Assembly (NCBI GenBank): GCA_002418465.1
Contig: DIEE01000167.1
Span: forward strand, 49,166-74,030
Reading direction: 5' to 3'
Source of the DNA: Pseudomonas sp. UBA5782
GTDB taxonomy: Bacteria; Pseudomonadota; Gammaproteobacteria; Pseudomonadales; Pseudomonadaceae
DNA: 24,865 nt
The notes beneath the pieces were generated by a model, which saw only the letters and a program-made list of their open reading frames with translations, did not search any database and had not been told where the DNA came from. Shown piece by piece: positions 23,290 to 24,865 of the stretch. The translations under genes and the position numbers were made by a program. Position 1 is the stretch's first letter. Each line of letters opens with the position of its first letter.

Positions 23290-24405
23290 ATGCACGATCC
23301 AGCCCATACACGCGTCATCGTCGGCATGTCCGGCGGCGTGGACTCCTCGGTTTCCGCCCTCCTCCTGCTCAAGCAGGGCTACCAGGTGGAAGGTCTGTTC
23401 ATGAAGAACTGGGAGGAGGACGACGGCACCGAGTACTGCACTGCGCGCGAAGACCTTGCCGACGCCCAGGCCGTGTGCGACCGGATCGGCATCAAGCTGC
23501 ACACCGCGAATTTTGCCGCCGAATACTGGGACAACGTCTTCGAGCACTTCCTCGCCGAGTACAAGGCCGGGCGCACGCCGAACCCGGACATCCTGTGCAA
23601 CCGCGAGATCAAGTTCAAAGCCTTCCTCGACTACGCGCTGATGCTCGGTGCCGACCTGATCGCCACCGGCCATTACGTGCGCCGCCGCGATGTCGACGGG
23701 CAGACCCAGTTGCTCAAGGGCCTCGACCCGAACAAGGACCAGAGCTACTTCCTCCACGCCGTTGGCGGCGAGCAGCTCGCTCGCACGCTGTTCCCGGTGG
23801 GAGAGCTGGAAAAGGCCGAGGTGCGCGCGATCGCCGAAATGCACGGTTTGGCGACGGCGAAGAAGAAGGATTCCACCGGCATCTGCTTCATCGGCGAGCG
23901 GCGCTTCTCCGACTTCCTCAAGCAGTACCTGCCGGCGCAGCCGGGCGAAATCCAGACCACCAGTGGCGAGGTCATCGGCAGGCACGCGGGGCTCATGTAC
24001 CACACCATCGGGCAGCGCCAGGGGCTGGGTATCGGCGGCCTGAAGGATGCCGGCGACGAGCCCTGGTACGTGCTAGCCAAGGACCTGGAGCGCAACGTGC
24101 TGATCGTCGGCCAGGGCAACGAACACCCACTGCTGTTTTCCGGCGCGCTGCTCGCCAGCGAGATCTTCTGGGTCAACCCGGTCGATCTCGGCGCTGCGCC
24201 GCGCTCACTGACCGCCAAGGTCCGCTATCGCCAGTCGGATCAGGCCTGCACGCTGGAACGCACGTCCGACGGCTACCGCGCCGTTTTCGAAGAGCCCCAG
24301 CGCGCCGTGACGCCGGGGCAATCGGTGGTGTTCTACGACGGCGAAATCTGCCTCGGCGGCGGCGTCATCGAAATCGCCGAACCCTGCAGCAAGGAAAGCG
24401 CATGA
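23290..24405 (+). CDS. mnmA: tRNA-specific 2-thiouridylase MnmA
   Basis: Adenylates U34 of tRNA-Lys, -Glu and -Gln and installs sulfur received from TusE. The 371-residue protein has the PP-loop ATP site SGGVDSS (14-20) and the two catalytic cysteines: C103 in NPDILCNREIKF, and C199 in STGICFIGERRF. DKTGxxH-type tRNA contacts and the C-terminal beta-barrel (about 300-371) are present by length. ATG 23290 is preferred to an upstream GTG at 23269; neither has a clear Shine-Dalgarno. Its stop overlaps the hflD ATG as ATGA. The upstream relay genes tusDCBE are at 1535-2914. Confidence 0.97.
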   Translation: MHDPAHTRVIVGMSGGVDSSVSALLLLKQGYQVEGLFMKNWEEDDGTEYCTAREDLADAQAVCDRIGIKLHTANFAAEYWDNVFEHFLAEYKAGRTPNPDILCNREIKFKAFLDYALMLGADLIATGHYVRRRDVDGQTQLLKGLDPNKDQSYFLHAVGGEQLARTLFPVGELEKAEVRAIAEMHGLATAKKKDSTGICFIGERRFSDFLKQYLPAQPGEIQTTSGEVIGRHAGLMYHTIGQRQGLGIGGLKDAGDEPWYVLAKDLERNVLIVGQGNEHPLLFSGALLASEIFWVNPVDLGAAPRSLTAKVRYRQSDQACTLERTSDGYRAVFEEPQRAVTPGQSVVFYDGEICLGGGVIEIAEPCSKESA

Positions 24406-24865
24406 CGCCGATACAGGAACAACTGGTCGCCCTCGGGGCGGTGTTCAGCGCCGCCGCCCTCGCCGACCGGATCGCCCGGACCGGCCAGGTCAACGAAGGC
24501 GCCCTTGGCTGCCTGCTCGGCAGCCTGCTGGTGCGCGATCCGCAGAGCACACTGGACGTCTACGGCGGCGACGATCTCAACCTGCGCGACGGCTATCGTG
24601 CCCTTGCCAGCGCCCTGGAGCGCGACCCCAACAGCCTGCAGCGCGAGCCGCTGCGCTACTCTCTGGCGCTGCTCGGCCTCGAGCGCAAGCTGGCCAAGCG
24701 CGACGACATGCTCGATACCATCGGCACTCGTCTCGACCAAATCCAGCTGCAAGTGCAGCATTTCGGTCTGGTCCACGACAACGTCATCGCCGCCTGCGGC
24801 GGGCTCTATCAGGACACCCTGAGCACCTTCCGCCAGCGTATCCAGGTGCACGGCGACATGCGCTT
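24402..24865 (+). CDS. hflD: HflD, lysogenization regulator family (3' end cut by window)
   Basis: The first 154 residues of HflD, truncated by the window edge (the full protein is about 205-213 aa). It starts MTPIQEQLVALGAVFSAAAL and contains the helical pattern with LGLERKLAKRDDML typical of the family. In E. coli HflD is a peripheral membrane protein that binds phage lambda CII; its normal cellular role is unclear. It overlaps the mnmA stop by four bases (ATGA) with AGGA just upstream, so it is translationally coupled; purB follows in E. coli and probably lies beyond the edge. Confidence 0.93.
   Translation, partial: MTPIQEQLVALGAVFSAAALADRIARTGQVNEGALGCLLGSLLVRDPQSTLDVYGGDDLNLRDGYRALASALERDPNSLQREPLRYSLALLGLERKLAKRDDMLDTIGTRLDQIQLQVQHFGLVHDNVIAACGGLYQDTLSTFRQRIQVHGDMR

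Noticed and set aside
24402..24865. hflD as a sign of a nearby prophage
   Set aside because: HflD was named for its effect on lambda lysogeny but is a conserved host gene in the mnmA-hflD-purB block; no phage genes are present.

Overview
This window is a GC-rich stretch of core chromosome from a gammaproteobacterium, most likely Pseudomonas or Stutzerimonas (Pseudomonadaceae). The evidence is gene content and order: a Gly-Cys-Leu tRNA cluster, tusDCBE, cysG-serS-crcB-rarA-lolA-ftsK, trxB-aat-bpt-infA, clpA-clpS, cspD, divergent icd and monomeric idh, and nudJ-mnmA-hflD. Protein sequences such as LolA, ClpS and Icd closely resemble Pseudomonas homologues as I remember them; no database was searched.

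Layout. Positions 1-680 hold the 3' end of a tRNA-Gly, a complete tRNA-Cys and a complete tRNA-Leu(UAA). A strong terminator follows tRNA-Cys, and a separate promoter candidate precedes tRNA-Leu. On the minus strand, 680-1269 encode a single-domain response regulator and a very acidic 64-residue protein. From 1535 rightward runs an overlapping sulfur-relay operon (tusD, tusC, tusB, tusE) ending in a YbiB/TrpD2-like gene, followed by a glutathionyl-hydroquinone reductase. From 12580 leftward to 5024 runs a minus-strand block ftsK, lolA, rarA, crcB, serS, cysG. From 12812 rightward lie trxB, aat, bpt and infA. They meet convergent clpS-clpA at a shared terminator. cspD diverges from clpS and shares a terminator with icd. 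icd (dimeric NADP-IDH) and idh (monomeric NADP-IDH) diverge from a roughly 350-bp spacer. The right end is nudJ, mnmA and a truncated hflD.

How the genes work together. Most are housekeeping. Two pathways are unusually well represented. First, aat and bpt attach Leu/Phe to N-terminal Lys/Arg and Leu to Asp/Glu; ClpS then delivers such N-degrons to ClpA (ClpP is not here), so nearly the whole N-degron pathway lies in about 4.5 kb. Second, TusBCD and TusE pass persulfide sulfur to MnmA for 2-thiouridine in tRNA; both the relay and its terminal enzyme are here, about 20 kb apart. Two isocitrate dehydrogenases of unrelated architecture sit head to head.

I found no insertion sequence, prophage, CRISPR array, toxin-antitoxin pair or recognisable defence system, and no clearly new multi-gene system. 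The least explained items are the 64-residue acidic protein with its response regulator partner, the TrpD2-like gene at the end of the tus operon, a paired palindrome upstream of tusD, and several hairpins in leaders and gene junctions.
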